64,000 nucleotides of DNA. Origin: Bradyrhizobium sp. 139 (GTDB lineage: Bacteria; Pseudomonadota; Alphaproteobacteria; Rhizobiales; Xanthobacteraceae). The notes below the pieces were generated by a model. It saw only the letters and a program-made list of their open reading frames with translations, did not search any database and was not told the DNA's origin. A program made the translations under genes and the position numbers. Below, piece by piece: positions 15,289-25,355 of this stretch. Where the stretch lies: positions 62,001-126,000 of the forward strand of contig NZ_JADPKS010000174.1 in assembly GCF_023074175.1 (NCBI RefSeq), given 5' to 3'. The number at the start of each line of letters is the position of its first letter. Within the stretch, counting starts at the first letter, position 1.

Positions 15289-16572
15289 TCAATCCACCAG
15301 GATCACCCGGATATCATTCACGTTCGTCAGCGTCGGCCCGGGCATCAAGAGATCGCCGGTCGCCTCGAAGAACGTCGTCGCGTCGTTGTTGTCGAGATAG
15401 GCCTGCGGCTGCAGCCCCTGCGCTGACATCTTCGCGAAGGTCGCCGCGTCGATCAGTGCGCCGGCGGGATCGGTGGGGTGGCCGGCGCCGCCATCTGCAC
15501 CGTCGGTGTCGCCGGCAAGGGCCGAAATGCCGGGCGTGTCCTTCAAGAGGCCGGCGAGCGCCAGCGCGTATTCCTGGTTGGGGCCGCCGCGCCCCTGGCC
15601 GCGCACGGTGACCGTGAGTTCGCCGCCGGAAAGGATCGCGATGCGCTTGCCTTGCGCGCGCGCCTGAAGCGCGAGCTTCGCGTGATCGGCGGCGACATCG
15701 CGGGCCTCGCCTTCGAGATCGGCGCCGAGATCGATGGTCTCGTAACCGGCCTCCTTCGCGAGCTTCACCGCCGCGTCGAGCGACTGCTTGGGGCGCGCGA
15801 TCAGCTCGAAATGCGCGCGCGCGAAGGCGGCGTCACCGGGCTTGCAGCTTTCGTTGGCGGGAGCATCGAGCGCACGGCGGACGGCATCGTCGATGGCGAG
15901 CTTGTACTTCGCGACGATCGCGCGTGCATCAGCCAGCGTCGTCGGATCGGGCACCGTGGGGCCGGAGGCGATCGCGGAAGCGTCGTCATGCGGCACATCG
16001 GAGATCGCGAGCGTCACGATCTCGGCGGCATTTTTGCCTGCGCGCGCCAGCCGGCCGCCCTTGATCCGCGACAAATGCTTCCTGACCGTGTTCATCTCGC
16101 CGATCGGCGCGCCCGAGCGCAGCAGCGCCTTGTTGACCGCCTGCTTCTGCGCAAAACTGATGCCGTCCACCGGCGCGATCCAGTTCGCCGAGCCGCCGCC
16201 GGTGAGCAGCACCAGCAGCAGATCGTCCGGCCCGGCTTCGCCTGCAAGCGCGAGCGTATCGGCTGCGCCTTTCAAACCGGCTTCATCCGGCACGGGATGG
16301 CCGGCCTCGACGACGCGGATGCGGCGCGTCGGCACGCCGTAGCCGTGGCGGGTGGTGGCAATGCCGACCAGACGCTCCGGCGCGAGCTTGAGCGTGTCGA
16401 GATAATGCCGCTCGGCGGCCGCAGCCATCGCGCCCGCGCCCTTGCCGGCCGCGAGGCAGATCACGCGTCCCTTGGGCGCGGGCCGCAGATGCGGCGCCAG
16501 CACCGTGTCGGGATGAGCGGCGGCAACGGCAGCGTCGTAGAGCGCGCGGAGCAGGGGACGTCGGTCGGTCAT
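15289..16572 (-). CDS. ttuD: Glycerate 2-kinase (GckA/TtuD, MOFRL family)
   Basis: A 427-residue cytoplasmic kinase phosphorylating D-glycerate for entry into lower glycolysis, as in serine-cycle or tartrate/glyoxylate metabolism. Family features are ICLAAGKGAGAMAAAAE near the N-terminus, LLVLLTGGGSANW, the conserved SDVPHDDASAIASGP, and the C-terminal MOFRL region with GELTVTVRGQGRGGPNQEYA and GTDGxD-like AGDTDGADGGAG. ATG 16572 was chosen; 13 extra residues upstream have no support. It is a single gene flanked by repeats and a terminator. Confidence 0.9.
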   Translation of the reverse strand: MTDRRPLLRALYDAAVAAAHPDTVLAPHLRPAPKGRVICLAAGKGAGAMAAAAERHYLDTLKLAPERLVGIATTRHGYGVPTRRIRVVEAGHPVPDEAGLKGAADTLALAGEAGPDDLLLVLLTGGGSANWIAPVDGISFAQKQAVNKALLRSGAPIGEMNTVRKHLSRIKGGRLARAGKNAAEIVTLAISDVPHDDASAIASGPTVPDPTTLADARAIVAKYKLAIDDAVRRALDAPANESCKPGDAAFARAHFELIARPKQSLDAAVKLAKEAGYETIDLGADLEGEARDVAADHAKLALQARAQGKRIAILSGGELTVTVRGQGRGGPNQEYALALAGLLKDTPGISALAGDTDGADGGAGHPTDPAGALIDAATFAKMSAQGLQPQAYLDNNDATTFFEATGDLLMPGPTLTNVNDIRVILVD

Positions 16573-16726
16573 GACGAAAAGCCTTGAGCGGACGGAAAAG
16601 TCCGGCAGCAAACGTGCCGGTTCACATGCCTACCGCATCAGGCGCGAAAGCGTAAGCGGGCTGTACCCTCATTCGATTGTGCAATCGCGTGATCATAATC
16701 GGCGCGCAAGATCGGCGCACAAGCAA

Positions 16727-16756
16727 AAGCCCCCTGCGATGGCTCGCAGGGGGCTT
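16727..16756 (-). terminator. Rho-independent terminator after binding-protein gene 1
   Basis: A 13-bp perfect stem (AAGCCCCCTGCGA / TCGCAGGGGGCTT) with a four-base loop, 20 bp after the stop of the minus-strand gene. On that strand it is followed by TTTT within the end of the stem. Confidence 0.8.
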
Positions 16757-16776
16757 GTTGTCGTCGCGTGAGGCGG

Positions 16777-18006
16777 CTAGCCGCCGACGTCGGCGCTGAT
16801 CACGTCCCCGAACAGCTCCCAACGCTCGCCCTTGAACTTCTCGAGCCGAAGCTGGCTGATCGGGGCGAAGTCGGTCGCAGATGTGTTGATCTGGATCCCC
16901 GGCAGCAGCGTCCCGGTGCGGAAGTCCTTCAGGCTGGCGGCCTGCTTCATGACGTTAGCGCGCGTGAGATCATCACCGCATTGCTTCAGCACCTGGACCA
17001 GCGTCTGCGCGACGGCGAAGCCGACGACCGTACCCTTGTCGAGCTTGTCGCCTTCCGGGAAGTACTTGTTCATGAAGGCGAGAAACTCCTTCATGCCGGC
17101 GTCGTTGTTCCATTCCGGATCAGCCGCGTCCTTGAGATAGTCGGCCGAGATGATGTCCTGGCCGTTCTCGAAGCCGGCGGGCCTCATCACGCTGCCGACG
17201 GAGGCCGAGACGTTGTTGAGGAAGTGCAGCGGCTTCCAGCCGATCTCAGCGGCCTTCTTGATCGCCTGCGCCGCGAATTTCGGCGTCGTGATGTTCATGA
17301 AGACATCAGCGCCCGTCGATCTCAGCTTGACGATGTGGCTGTCGATGGTCGGCTCGGTGGTCTCATAGCTCTCCTCCATGACAATCATCGAGGCGGCCTT
17401 GGAGCCGAGGCCATCCTTCAGGCCCTTGAGATAGTCCTTGCCGTAATCGTCGTTCTGGAACAGGACGGCGATTTTTGCATCCGGCTTGTTCTTGAGCAGC
17501 CACTTCGCATAGATCTGCGTTTCGCTCTGGTAATTGGGCTGCCAGCCCATGGTCCAGGGGAAGTTCTGCGGATCATTCCACTTGGTGGCGCCGGTCGCGA
17601 CGAACAGCTGCGGCACCTTCTTCGAGTTCATGTATTTGTGGATCGCCGAGTTCGACGGCGTGCCGAGCGAGTTGAAGATGAGAAGCACTTCGTCGCTCTC
17701 GACCAGCTTGCGCGCCTGCTCCACGGCCTTCGGTGGCGAGTAGGCGTCGTCGTAGGAGATGAAATTGATCTTGCGGCCGTTGATGCCGCCTTCGTCGTTG
17801 ATCTTCTTGAAATAGGCGGCTTCGGTCCGCCCGATGATGCCGTAGGCGGAGGCCGGTCCGCTGTACGGCATGATGTTGCCGATCTTGATTTCGGTATCGG
17901 TCGCGCCGGTATCGTATTTCTTCTGGGCCGATGCAGTGGAGGCCGAGGCCGCGATGAGCGCAAGCGCCAGTGACGCGGCCGCAAGTTTGCCGGTGACAGC
18001 GGGCAT
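16777..18006 (-). CDS. Liv-type ABC transporter substrate-binding protein 1
   Basis: A 409-residue periplasmic binding protein. A signal peptide (hydrophobic AAASLALALIAASASTASA) is followed by the mature start QKKYDTGATDTEIKIGNIMP, shared closely with the two genes upstream. Family segments GGINGRKINFISYDDAYSP, VATGATKWNDPQNFPWTMGW and LFQNDDYGKDYLKGLKDGL are present. GGGAGATAGGA is just before ATG 18006. It is one of three tandem paralogues, with its own terminator. It probably delivers an amino acid or aromatic/acyl acid to the LivHMGF permeases; the exact ligand is unknown. Confidence 0.9.
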   Translation of the reverse strand: MPAVTGKLAAASLALALIAASASTASAQKKYDTGATDTEIKIGNIMPYSGPASAYGIIGRTEAAYFKKINDEGGINGRKINFISYDDAYSPPKAVEQARKLVESDEVLLIFNSLGTPSNSAIHKYMNSKKVPQLFVATGATKWNDPQNFPWTMGWQPNYQSETQIYAKWLLKNKPDAKIAVLFQNDDYGKDYLKGLKDGLGSKAASMIVMEESYETTEPTIDSHIVKLRSTGADVFMNITTPKFAAQAIKKAAEIGWKPLHFLNNVSASVGSVMRPAGFENGQDIISADYLKDAADPEWNNDAGMKEFLAFMNKYFPEGDKLDKGTVVGFAVAQTLVQVLKQCGDDLTRANVMKQAASLKDFRTGTLLPGIQINTSATDFAPISQLRLEKFKGERWELFGDVISADVGG

Positions 18007-18113
18007 TCCTATCTCCCTATTTTCTCGGTGTGTGTGCGTCCCTTTTCTTGTGTCGATTGTTTTTGGCGACGCGACCGCAATTCAATACGATTTGGCCTAT
18101 GCCTACAACTGAA

Positions 18114-18140
18114 AGCCCCCGTGACGGCGTCACAGGGGCT
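18114..18140 (-). terminator. Terminator-like hairpin after binding-protein gene 2
   Basis: AGCCCC and GTGAC are mirrored by GTCAC and GGGGCT with one mismatch and a GGC loop. It lies about 105 bp after the gene stop, so a further hairpin GCGACT-GCGA-AGTCGC (18178-18193) may act first. Confidence 0.6.
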
Positions 18141-18244
18141 GCTTCTTTAGTAGTCAAGGACGCGCCAGATCTCGTGTGCGACTGCGAAGTCGCAGCTGTC
18201 TTGAGTTGATGAAGCAGTCGGAAGCTATTTTGCGTTGCACGACG

Positions 18245-19471
18245 TCAATGACCGAGCTCGCTCGAGATGATGTCGCCGAACAGCTCCCATTTCCTGCCCT
18301 TGAATCGCATCATCTGGAGTTGCTCGATCGGGGCGAAATTATCGGCTGCGGTGTTGATCTTGATGCCGGGCAGCAGCGTATCGGGCTCGAAATCCTTCAG
18401 GTGCGCGGCCTGCTTCATGACGTTTTCATGGGTGAGTTCGTCGCCGCACATTTGCAGCACCTTCACCATGGTCTGGGCCGCGGCATAGCCGAACACCACG
18501 CCGGCATCGAGCTTGTTGGCCTTGGGATCGTATTGTGCGAGGAACTTATAGAACTTCTTCATGCCGTCGTCGGCATTCCATTGCGGGTCGGAGCCGTCCT
18601 TGGTGTAGCTCGCCGACAGGATACCCTGCGAGATCTCGAGGCCCGCCGGCTCGAGCACGCCGCCGACCGAAGCCGAGACGTTTGAGATGATGTGGACAGG
18701 ATGCCAGTTGATCTCGGCCGCTTTCTTGATCGCTTGCGCGGCGAATTTCGGCGTGGTGATGCTGATGAAGACGTCGGCGCCCGAGGCTTTCAGCTTCACG
18801 ACGTGCTCGTCAATCGCGGGCTCCGAAGTGTCGTAGCCGTCTTCCAGCACGATCATCGACGCCTTGGCACCGAGGCCGTCCTTCAGCCCTTTCAGATAGT
18901 CCTTGCCGAAATCGTCATTCTGGTAGAGCACGCCGATCTTGCCGTCCGGCTTCGCCTTCATGATGTACTTGGCGTAGATTCGCGCCTCGCTGGCGTAGCT
19001 CGGCTGCCAGCCCATGGTCCACGGATATTGCCTGGGATCGTTCCACTTCGAGGCGCCGCTCGCCACGAACAATTGCGGCACTTTCTTCTCGTTCATGTAT
19101 TTGCGGATGGCGCCGTTGGTGGAGGTGCCGATCGAGCCGAAGATCAGCAGCACGTTGTCGCTCTCGACCAGCTTGCGAGCCTGCTCCACCGTCTTTGGCG
19201 GCGAATAGCCGTCATCATAGGAGATGAACTTGATCTTGCGGCCGTTGATGCCGCCTTCGGCATTGATCTTGTTGAAATAGGCTTCCTCGGTCTTGCCGAT
19301 CGCGGCATAGGCGGAGGCTGGCCCGCTATAGGGCATGATATTGCCGATCTTGATCTCGGTATCGGAAGCGCCGCTGTCGTATTTCTTTTGCGCGAGTGCC
19401 GGGCTGCTTATCGCAGTGCACAACGCGAGCGCGGCCGAAATGGCCGCAACCTGAAATCGAACAGCAGTCAT
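18245..19471 (-). CDS. Liv-type ABC transporter substrate-binding protein 2
   Basis: A 408-residue periplasmic binding protein with signal peptide FQVAAISAALALCTAISSPALA before QKKYDSGASDTEIKIG. It is clearly paralogous to its neighbours but is the most divergent at the ligand region: VASGASKWNDPRQYPWTMGW replaces VATGATKWNDP, and KLKASGADVFISITTPKF is used. Start ATG 19471 has GGGAGACC upstream; 22 further in-frame residues do not look like coding sequence. It has its own 5' region and hairpin. Ligand unknown. Confidence 0.9.
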   Translation of the reverse strand: MTAVRFQVAAISAALALCTAISSPALAQKKYDSGASDTEIKIGNIMPYSGPASAYAAIGKTEEAYFNKINAEGGINGRKIKFISYDDGYSPPKTVEQARKLVESDNVLLIFGSIGTSTNGAIRKYMNEKKVPQLFVASGASKWNDPRQYPWTMGWQPSYASEARIYAKYIMKAKPDGKIGVLYQNDDFGKDYLKGLKDGLGAKASMIVLEDGYDTSEPAIDEHVVKLKASGADVFISITTPKFAAQAIKKAAEINWHPVHIISNVSASVGGVLEPAGLEISQGILSASYTKDGSDPQWNADDGMKKFYKFLAQYDPKANKLDAGVVFGYAAAQTMVKVLQMCGDELTHENVMKQAAHLKDFEPDTLLPGIKINTAADNFAPIEQLQMMRFKGRKWELFGDIISSELGH

Positions 19472-19540
19472 TGGTCTCCCACCCCGAGTTGGATCGGCGC
19501 CGCAATTGAACAAAAGATTGACGTCTGACGTCAACAAAAA

Positions 19541-19566
19541 AGCCCCCGCGACGGCTCGCGGGGGCT
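19541..19566 (-). terminator. Rho-independent terminator after binding-protein gene 3
   Basis: An 11-bp perfect GC-rich stem (AGCCCCCGCGA / TCGCGGGGGCT) with loop CGGC, 40 bp after the gene stop. On the minus strand it is followed by a T6 run (A6 at 19536-19541 on the plus strand). Confidence 0.85.
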
Positions 19567-19605
19567 CGTTGGCCTGGAATAGACCTGAACTATTGCGTCA
19601 GCGTG

Positions 19606-20835
19606 TCACTCCGTGGGGACGTCGCCGCTGATGATCTCGCCGAACAGTTCCCACTTTTCGCCCTTGAAGCGCTGCATCTGGAGCTGGGCAATCGGGGCGA
19701 AGTCGGTCGCGCTGGTGTTGATCTTGACGCCGGGCAGCAGCGTGTCCGGCGCGAAGTCCTTCAGGCTCGCGGCCTGCTTCATGAGATTGGCGCGGGTGAG
19801 ATCATCGCCGCACATTTCCAGAACCTTGGCCAAGGTCGACGCTGCGCCATAGCCGTAGACCATGGCGGTGTCGGTTTTGTCGGCGCCGGGCATGTACTTG
19901 TCGACGAACTCATTCCATTTCTTCATGCCGGGGTCGTTGTTCCACTGCGGATCGGTCGAGTCCTTGGCATAGGCCGCCGAGAGGACGCCTTGCGAAGCTT
20001 CGAAGCCGGCCGGCTTCATCACGCTGCCGACCGAGATCGACACGTTGGTGAGGATCTGGAGCGGCTTCCAGCTGAGTTCGGCGGTCTTCTTGATGGTCTG
20101 GGCGGCGAATTTCGGCGTCGCATAGATCAGCAGCACGTCGGGATTGGCGGCCTTGATCTTGACGATGTGACCGTCGATCGAGGGCTCGGACACCTCATAG
20201 CTCTCTTCCAGGATGACCATGGACGAGGCCTTGGCGCCGAGGCCGTCCTTGGTGCCCTTGAGGTAGTCTTTGCCGAAATCGTCATTCTGATACAGGATCG
20301 CGATCTTCGCGTCCGGCTTCTCCTTGAGCAGCCATTTCGCATAGATCTGCGCTTCGCTCTGGTAGGAAGGCTGCCAGCCGATGGTCCAGGGGAAGTTCTT
20401 CGGATCGTTCCACTTGGTGGCGCCGGTCGCGACGAAGAGCTGCGGGATCTTTTTGGCGTTCAGGTACTTCTGGATCGCGCTGTTCGAGGGCGTGCCGAGC
20501 GGGTTGAATACGGCGAGCACCTCGTCGCTCTCGACGAGCTTGCGGACCTGCTCGACGGCCTTCGGCGGCGAATAGGCGTCGTCATAGGTGACGAAGTTGA
20601 TCTTGCGGCCGTTGATGCCGCCCTTGTCGTTGATCATCTTGAAATAGGCGTCTTCGGTCTTGCCGATGATGCCGTAGGCCGACGCCGGACCGCTGTACGG
20701 CATGATGTTGCCGATCTTGATCTCGGTGTCGGACGCGCCGGTGTCGTATTTCTTCTGGGCAAGTGCCGCGCCGGAGGTGAGAGTCGCGGCCGCAGTTGCG
20801 AGCGCGATGGTTCGCAGTGTTCTTCCGAAAAGCAA
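19606..20835 (-). CDS. Liv-type ABC transporter substrate-binding protein 3
   Basis: A 409-residue periplasmic binding protein with signal peptide TLRTIALATAAATLTSGAALA and mature start QKKYDTGASDTEIKIG. The start is TTG at 20835, supported by AAGGAG seven bases upstream. It is closer to protein 1 than to protein 2 (VATGATKWNDPKNFPWTIGW, IYAKWLLKEKPDAKIAILYQ). It begins 40 bp after livM and is probably the distal gene of the livG-livF-livH-livM operon. With two paralogues behind it, it suggests an importer with several ligand specificities. Confidence 0.9.
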   Translation of the reverse strand: MLFGRTLRTIALATAAATLTSGAALAQKKYDTGASDTEIKIGNIMPYSGPASAYGIIGKTEDAYFKMINDKGGINGRKINFVTYDDAYSPPKAVEQVRKLVESDEVLAVFNPLGTPSNSAIQKYLNAKKIPQLFVATGATKWNDPKNFPWTIGWQPSYQSEAQIYAKWLLKEKPDAKIAILYQNDDFGKDYLKGTKDGLGAKASSMVILEESYEVSEPSIDGHIVKIKAANPDVLLIYATPKFAAQTIKKTAELSWKPLQILTNVSISVGSVMKPAGFEASQGVLSAAYAKDSTDPQWNNDPGMKKWNEFVDKYMPGADKTDTAMVYGYGAASTLAKVLEMCGDDLTRANLMKQAASLKDFAPDTLLPGVKINTSATDFAPIAQLQMQRFKGEKWELFGEIISGDVPTE

Positions 20836-20875
20836 TTGGGGTCTCCTTGGTTAAACAACAGTCTTGATGGGAGTT

Positions 20876-21892
20876 TCAGTTCTTTCTGAGCTTGCCGGCG
20901 AGTTGTTGGCCCAGGATCGCGACTTGCCTTGCGCCATGCGGCACGAGGTAGATGACGAGGAACAGGAGCACGCCGAACACGGCGCCGGAGAGGCCCTTGG
21001 AGATGCCCTCCGCCATGTTCGGCACGAAGATGATGAAGGCCGCGCCGATGATCGAGCCGGGCAGCCAGCCCACGCCGCCGACGACCATGCCGAGGAACAG
21101 CGAGATCGCGAGCGTGATGGTGTAGCTGTCGGGCGCGACGAACTGCACCGCGATGGCGCCGAGCGAGCCGGCGATGCCGGTGATGGCGGCGGAGACGCCG
21201 AACGCCAGCGTCTTGTACAGCGCGACGTCGACGCCCATCGCGGAGGCCGCGATCTCGTTGTCGCGGATCGCCATGAAGGCGCGGCCCGACCGGGAGCGCA
21301 GCAGGTTTACCGAGAAGATGTAGATCGCAATCACGACGACGAGCGTGAAATAGTACAGCCACATGTCCTGCGACATCGGCAGGCCGAAGGGGGCATCGGG
21401 CTTGGTGACGACGAGGCCCTGCACGCCGCCGGTCCAGTGCTCGAGGAAGTTCAGCTTCAACAGCTGCGGCATGGCGGTGGCGAGCGCGAAGGTCGCGAGC
21501 GCGAGATAGACGCCGGAGAGCCGCAGCGCCGGCTGCCCGAACAGGAAACCGAAGCCGAAACAGACCACGCCGGCGATCGGCAGGGTCAGCGCGTAGTTGA
21601 TGTTGAAGTGCTCCATCAGCACCGCGGTCGTGTAGGCGCCGACGGCGTAGAACGCGCTCTGGCCGAGCGAGAACTGGCCGGAGCCGCCGGTCAGGATGTT
21701 CAGCGCCAGCACCGCGAGCCCGTAGATCAGGAGCATCGTCATCTGGAAGATGATGAAGTTCTTGACGAAGACCGGCGCGATCAGCAGTGCCGCGAGCACC
21801 ACCAGCGAGGTGCCGGTGCCCAGCGTCATGGCCCGCTTCGGAACGGCCTCGACCGCCGGGGCTTCCGTGACGACGTCTTCTGCAGCGCTCAT
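20876..21892 (-). CDS. livM: Liv-type ABC transporter permease (LivM)
   Basis: A 338-residue inner-membrane permease. LALNILTGGSGQFSLGQSAFYAVGAY is the LivM signature region, and the later RSGRAFMAIRDNEIAASAMGVD segment is the cytoplasmic coupling loop. Start ATG 21892 is two bases after the livH stop; an in-frame TTG six bases further up is possible. It forms the membrane channel with LivH. Confidence 0.92.
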   Translation of the reverse strand: MSAAEDVVTEAPAVEAVPKRAMTLGTGTSLVVLAALLIAPVFVKNFIIFQMTMLLIYGLAVLALNILTGGSGQFSLGQSAFYAVGAYTTAVLMEHFNINYALTLPIAGVVCFGFGFLFGQPALRLSGVYLALATFALATAMPQLLKLNFLEHWTGGVQGLVVTKPDAPFGLPMSQDMWLYYFTLVVVIAIYIFSVNLLRSRSGRAFMAIRDNEIAASAMGVDVALYKTLAFGVSAAITGIAGSLGAIAVQFVAPDSYTITLAISLFLGMVVGGVGWLPGSIIGAAFIIFVPNMAEGISKGLSGAVFGVLLFLVIYLVPHGARQVAILGQQLAGKLRKN

Positions 21893-21894
21893 GA

Positions 21895-22773
21895 TCAAAC
21901 TCGCTTGACGATGTGCCGGCCGAACAGGCCAGCGGGCTTGACGACCAGGACGGAGATGATCAGCGCGAGCGCGATCGGGAGTTTCAGCTCATTGCCGACG
22001 CCGGGAATGTAGGTGCCGGCGAGGTTCTCGAAGATGCCGACCAGGAAGCCGCCGACCACGGCGCCGAACGGGCTGGTCAGACCGCCGAGCACCGCAGCGG
22101 CAAAGCCGTAGATCAGCACGCCGCCCATCATGTTCGGCTCGAGGAACACGACCGGAGCGATCAGCATGCCGGCGATCGCACCGATCGCGGTCGCCATGCC
22201 CCAGCCGAGCGCGATCATCCAGGACGTGTTGATGCCGACCAGCCGGGCCGATTCAGGCACGGAGGCGGCCGCGCGCATCGCAAGGCCGATCCGGGTGTAC
22301 TGGAAGAAGAAATAGAGGCCGAGCAGCAGCAGCACGGTGACGCCGATCATGCCGGCCTGATGGGTCGAGATCAGCTGGCTGCCCAGGAACGGCGCGGAGC
22401 CGAACGGGGTCGGATATTGCTTGATGGTGAAGTCCCAGATCAGGCCGGCCGAGGAGTTGATGATCGCAAACAGCGCGATGAAGCCGGCGACGTTGGTGAG
22501 CACCGGCGCTTTCGCGAGCGGCTTGAACAGGATGCGCTCGATCGCGATGCCGGCGACGAAGGAGAGCGCCAGCGTGACGATGAAGGCGGCCCAATAGGGT
22601 ATGCCCCACTGCATCAACTGCCAGGAGATGAAGGTCGAGAACATCGCCATCTCGCCCTGCGCGAAGTTGAGATGGTCGATCGCCTGGTAGATCATGACCA
22701 CGGCGAGCGCCATGCAGGCGTAGATAGCGCCCGTCGCGATGCCGGCCAGCACTTGGTTGGTGAATAGCTCCAT
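21895..22773 (-). CDS. livH: Liv-type ABC transporter permease (LivH)
   Basis: A 292-residue permease of usual length. It starts MELFTNQVLAGIATGAIYAC and has IDHLNFAQGEMAMFSTFISW, the LivH-type N-terminal motif, with about eight hydrophobic helices. The coupling loop RIGLAMRAAASVPESARLVG is visible. It lies 12 bp after livF and two bases before livM. Confidence 0.92.
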   Translation of the reverse strand: MELFTNQVLAGIATGAIYACMALAVVMIYQAIDHLNFAQGEMAMFSTFISWQLMQWGIPYWAAFIVTLALSFVAGIAIERILFKPLAKAPVLTNVAGFIALFAIINSSAGLIWDFTIKQYPTPFGSAPFLGSQLISTHQAGMIGVTVLLLLGLYFFFQYTRIGLAMRAAASVPESARLVGINTSWMIALGWGMATAIGAIAGMLIAPVVFLEPNMMGGVLIYGFAAAVLGGLTSPFGAVVGGFLVGIFENLAGTYIPGVGNELKLPIALALIISVLVVKPAGLFGRHIVKRV

Positions 22774-22785
22774 CGTGCCGGCTCC

Positions 22786-24293
<1,508 letters not shown>

Positions 24294-24359
24294 CTCGTCT
24301 CGCCCGCACTGTGCAGTGGGCGAAGGGGCGATGCGAACCGCTCCCGGCTATGACAAAAG

Positions 24360-25226
24360 CTATCTGATCCCCTCGGCCACACGCGCAACTTTCCCTCCTG
24401 ATTTCAGCTTTTTGCTGGCGTCTTTTTTGGATTGCGGCATCAGTCCACCAAGTGCCGCTTCGATGTTCCTTACCATCGCAAGCAGACGCGGTCCAATGTC
24501 GTTGATCAAACGCTCTTCCGTGAAGCGGAATGCGGGCGCACCGCAATTGAATGCGTAAGGTCCGGTTCCGTCGTTGAGCTTGAGCGCGACGCCGGCGGCG
24601 CCGATGTCGTCGTGCCAGTCGCCGACGGAAATCGCGAAACCGTATTTCGCGACGGTTTCGCCGGAACGTTCCAGTCCGTCCCGCATCTTGGGCCAGCGGC
24701 TGCCGTAATGTTCGCGCAGGATGCGGGACACTTCGGCGCGATCCTCGTCGTCGAGCGCCCAGAAATAGGCCCGGCCCATCGCGCTGGTTGCAATCGGCAC
24801 GCGGGAGCCGACGTCAAGTTGAACGCCGACCGTCTCGCTGCCGCGACTTTGCCCGAAATAGATCATGCTGTGACGGTCGCGGCCGCCGACGGCGACCGCG
24901 CCGCCGGTCGTGCGCATCATTTCTTCGCGAAATGGTTCGGACAAATGCCGAACGCCGAGATTGGCCAGCGCCGCGTAGCCGAGCGCCATCGCGGCCGGCG
25001 CAAGCTGATACTTCTCGAAACGGGGAACCGGTGTCAGATAACCGAGCTTGGTCAATGTGTAGGTCAGCCGCGACACGGTTGGCTTGGGCAGATTCGTACG
25101 AGCCGCGATCTCCTGATTGCCAAGAAGTCCGTCGTGGGGCTCGAATGCGCGCAATACATCTAGTCCGCGGGAAAGCGCGACGACGAAATTCCGATCGGTC
25201 GCAGTCTTCTTTCCTGTACGCTTCAT
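24360..25226 (-). CDS. IclR-family transcriptional regulator
   Basis: A 288-residue regulator. A basic N-terminal tail is followed by the winged helix (FVVALSRGLDVLRAF, NQEIAARTNLPKPTVSRLTY, residues about 15-75) and an IclR effector-binding domain (GVQLDVGSRVPIATSAMGRA, FAISVGDWHDDIGAAGVALK). Start ATG 25226 was chosen; the frame extends 34 residues further but crosses the divergent promoter. It is divergent from pimF, with a perfect palindrome between them, so it probably controls the pim-like operon. It may also read through into the liv operon 67 bp downstream. Confidence 0.9.
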   Translation of the reverse strand: MKRTGKKTATDRNFVVALSRGLDVLRAFEPHDGLLGNQEIAARTNLPKPTVSRLTYTLTKLGYLTPVPRFEKYQLAPAAMALGYAALANLGVRHLSEPFREEMMRTTGGAVAVGGRDRHSMIYFGQSRGSETVGVQLDVGSRVPIATSAMGRAYFWALDDEDRAEVSRILREHYGSRWPKMRDGLERSGETVAKYGFAISVGDWHDDIGAAGVALKLNDGTGPYAFNCGAPAFRFTEERLINDIGPRLLAMVRNIEAALGGLMPQSKKDASKKLKSGGKVARVAEGIR

Positions 25227-25253
25227 CCCTGATCTGCTTCTTGCGCGGAGTCG

Positions 25254-25282
25254 TTGACAACGTGCGTGCTTCAAAATAACTC
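25254..25282 (+). promoter_or_regulatory. Sigma70-type promoter for pimF
   Basis: A consensus TTGACA (-35) is followed after 17 bp by TAACTC (-10, weak). The predicted transcription start falls near 25290, immediately before the palindrome at 25294. Confidence 0.4.
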
Positions 25283-25293
25283 TGCCGTCAAGA

Positions 25294-25312
25294 TGCGGAA
25301 TTAAATTCCGCA
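25294..25312. promoter_or_regulatory. Candidate IclR operator TGCGGAATT-A-AATTCCGCA
   Basis: A perfect inverted repeat with 9-bp arms, 43 bp before the pimF GTG, between the divergent iclR and pimF genes. Length and symmetry fit IclR-family sites. Its place at or just after the predicted start of transcription suggests repression. Confidence 0.65.
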
Positions 25313-25355
25313 CCGCGAAATCGAACAAAAATTAACCCCACCAAGGAGGGATACC

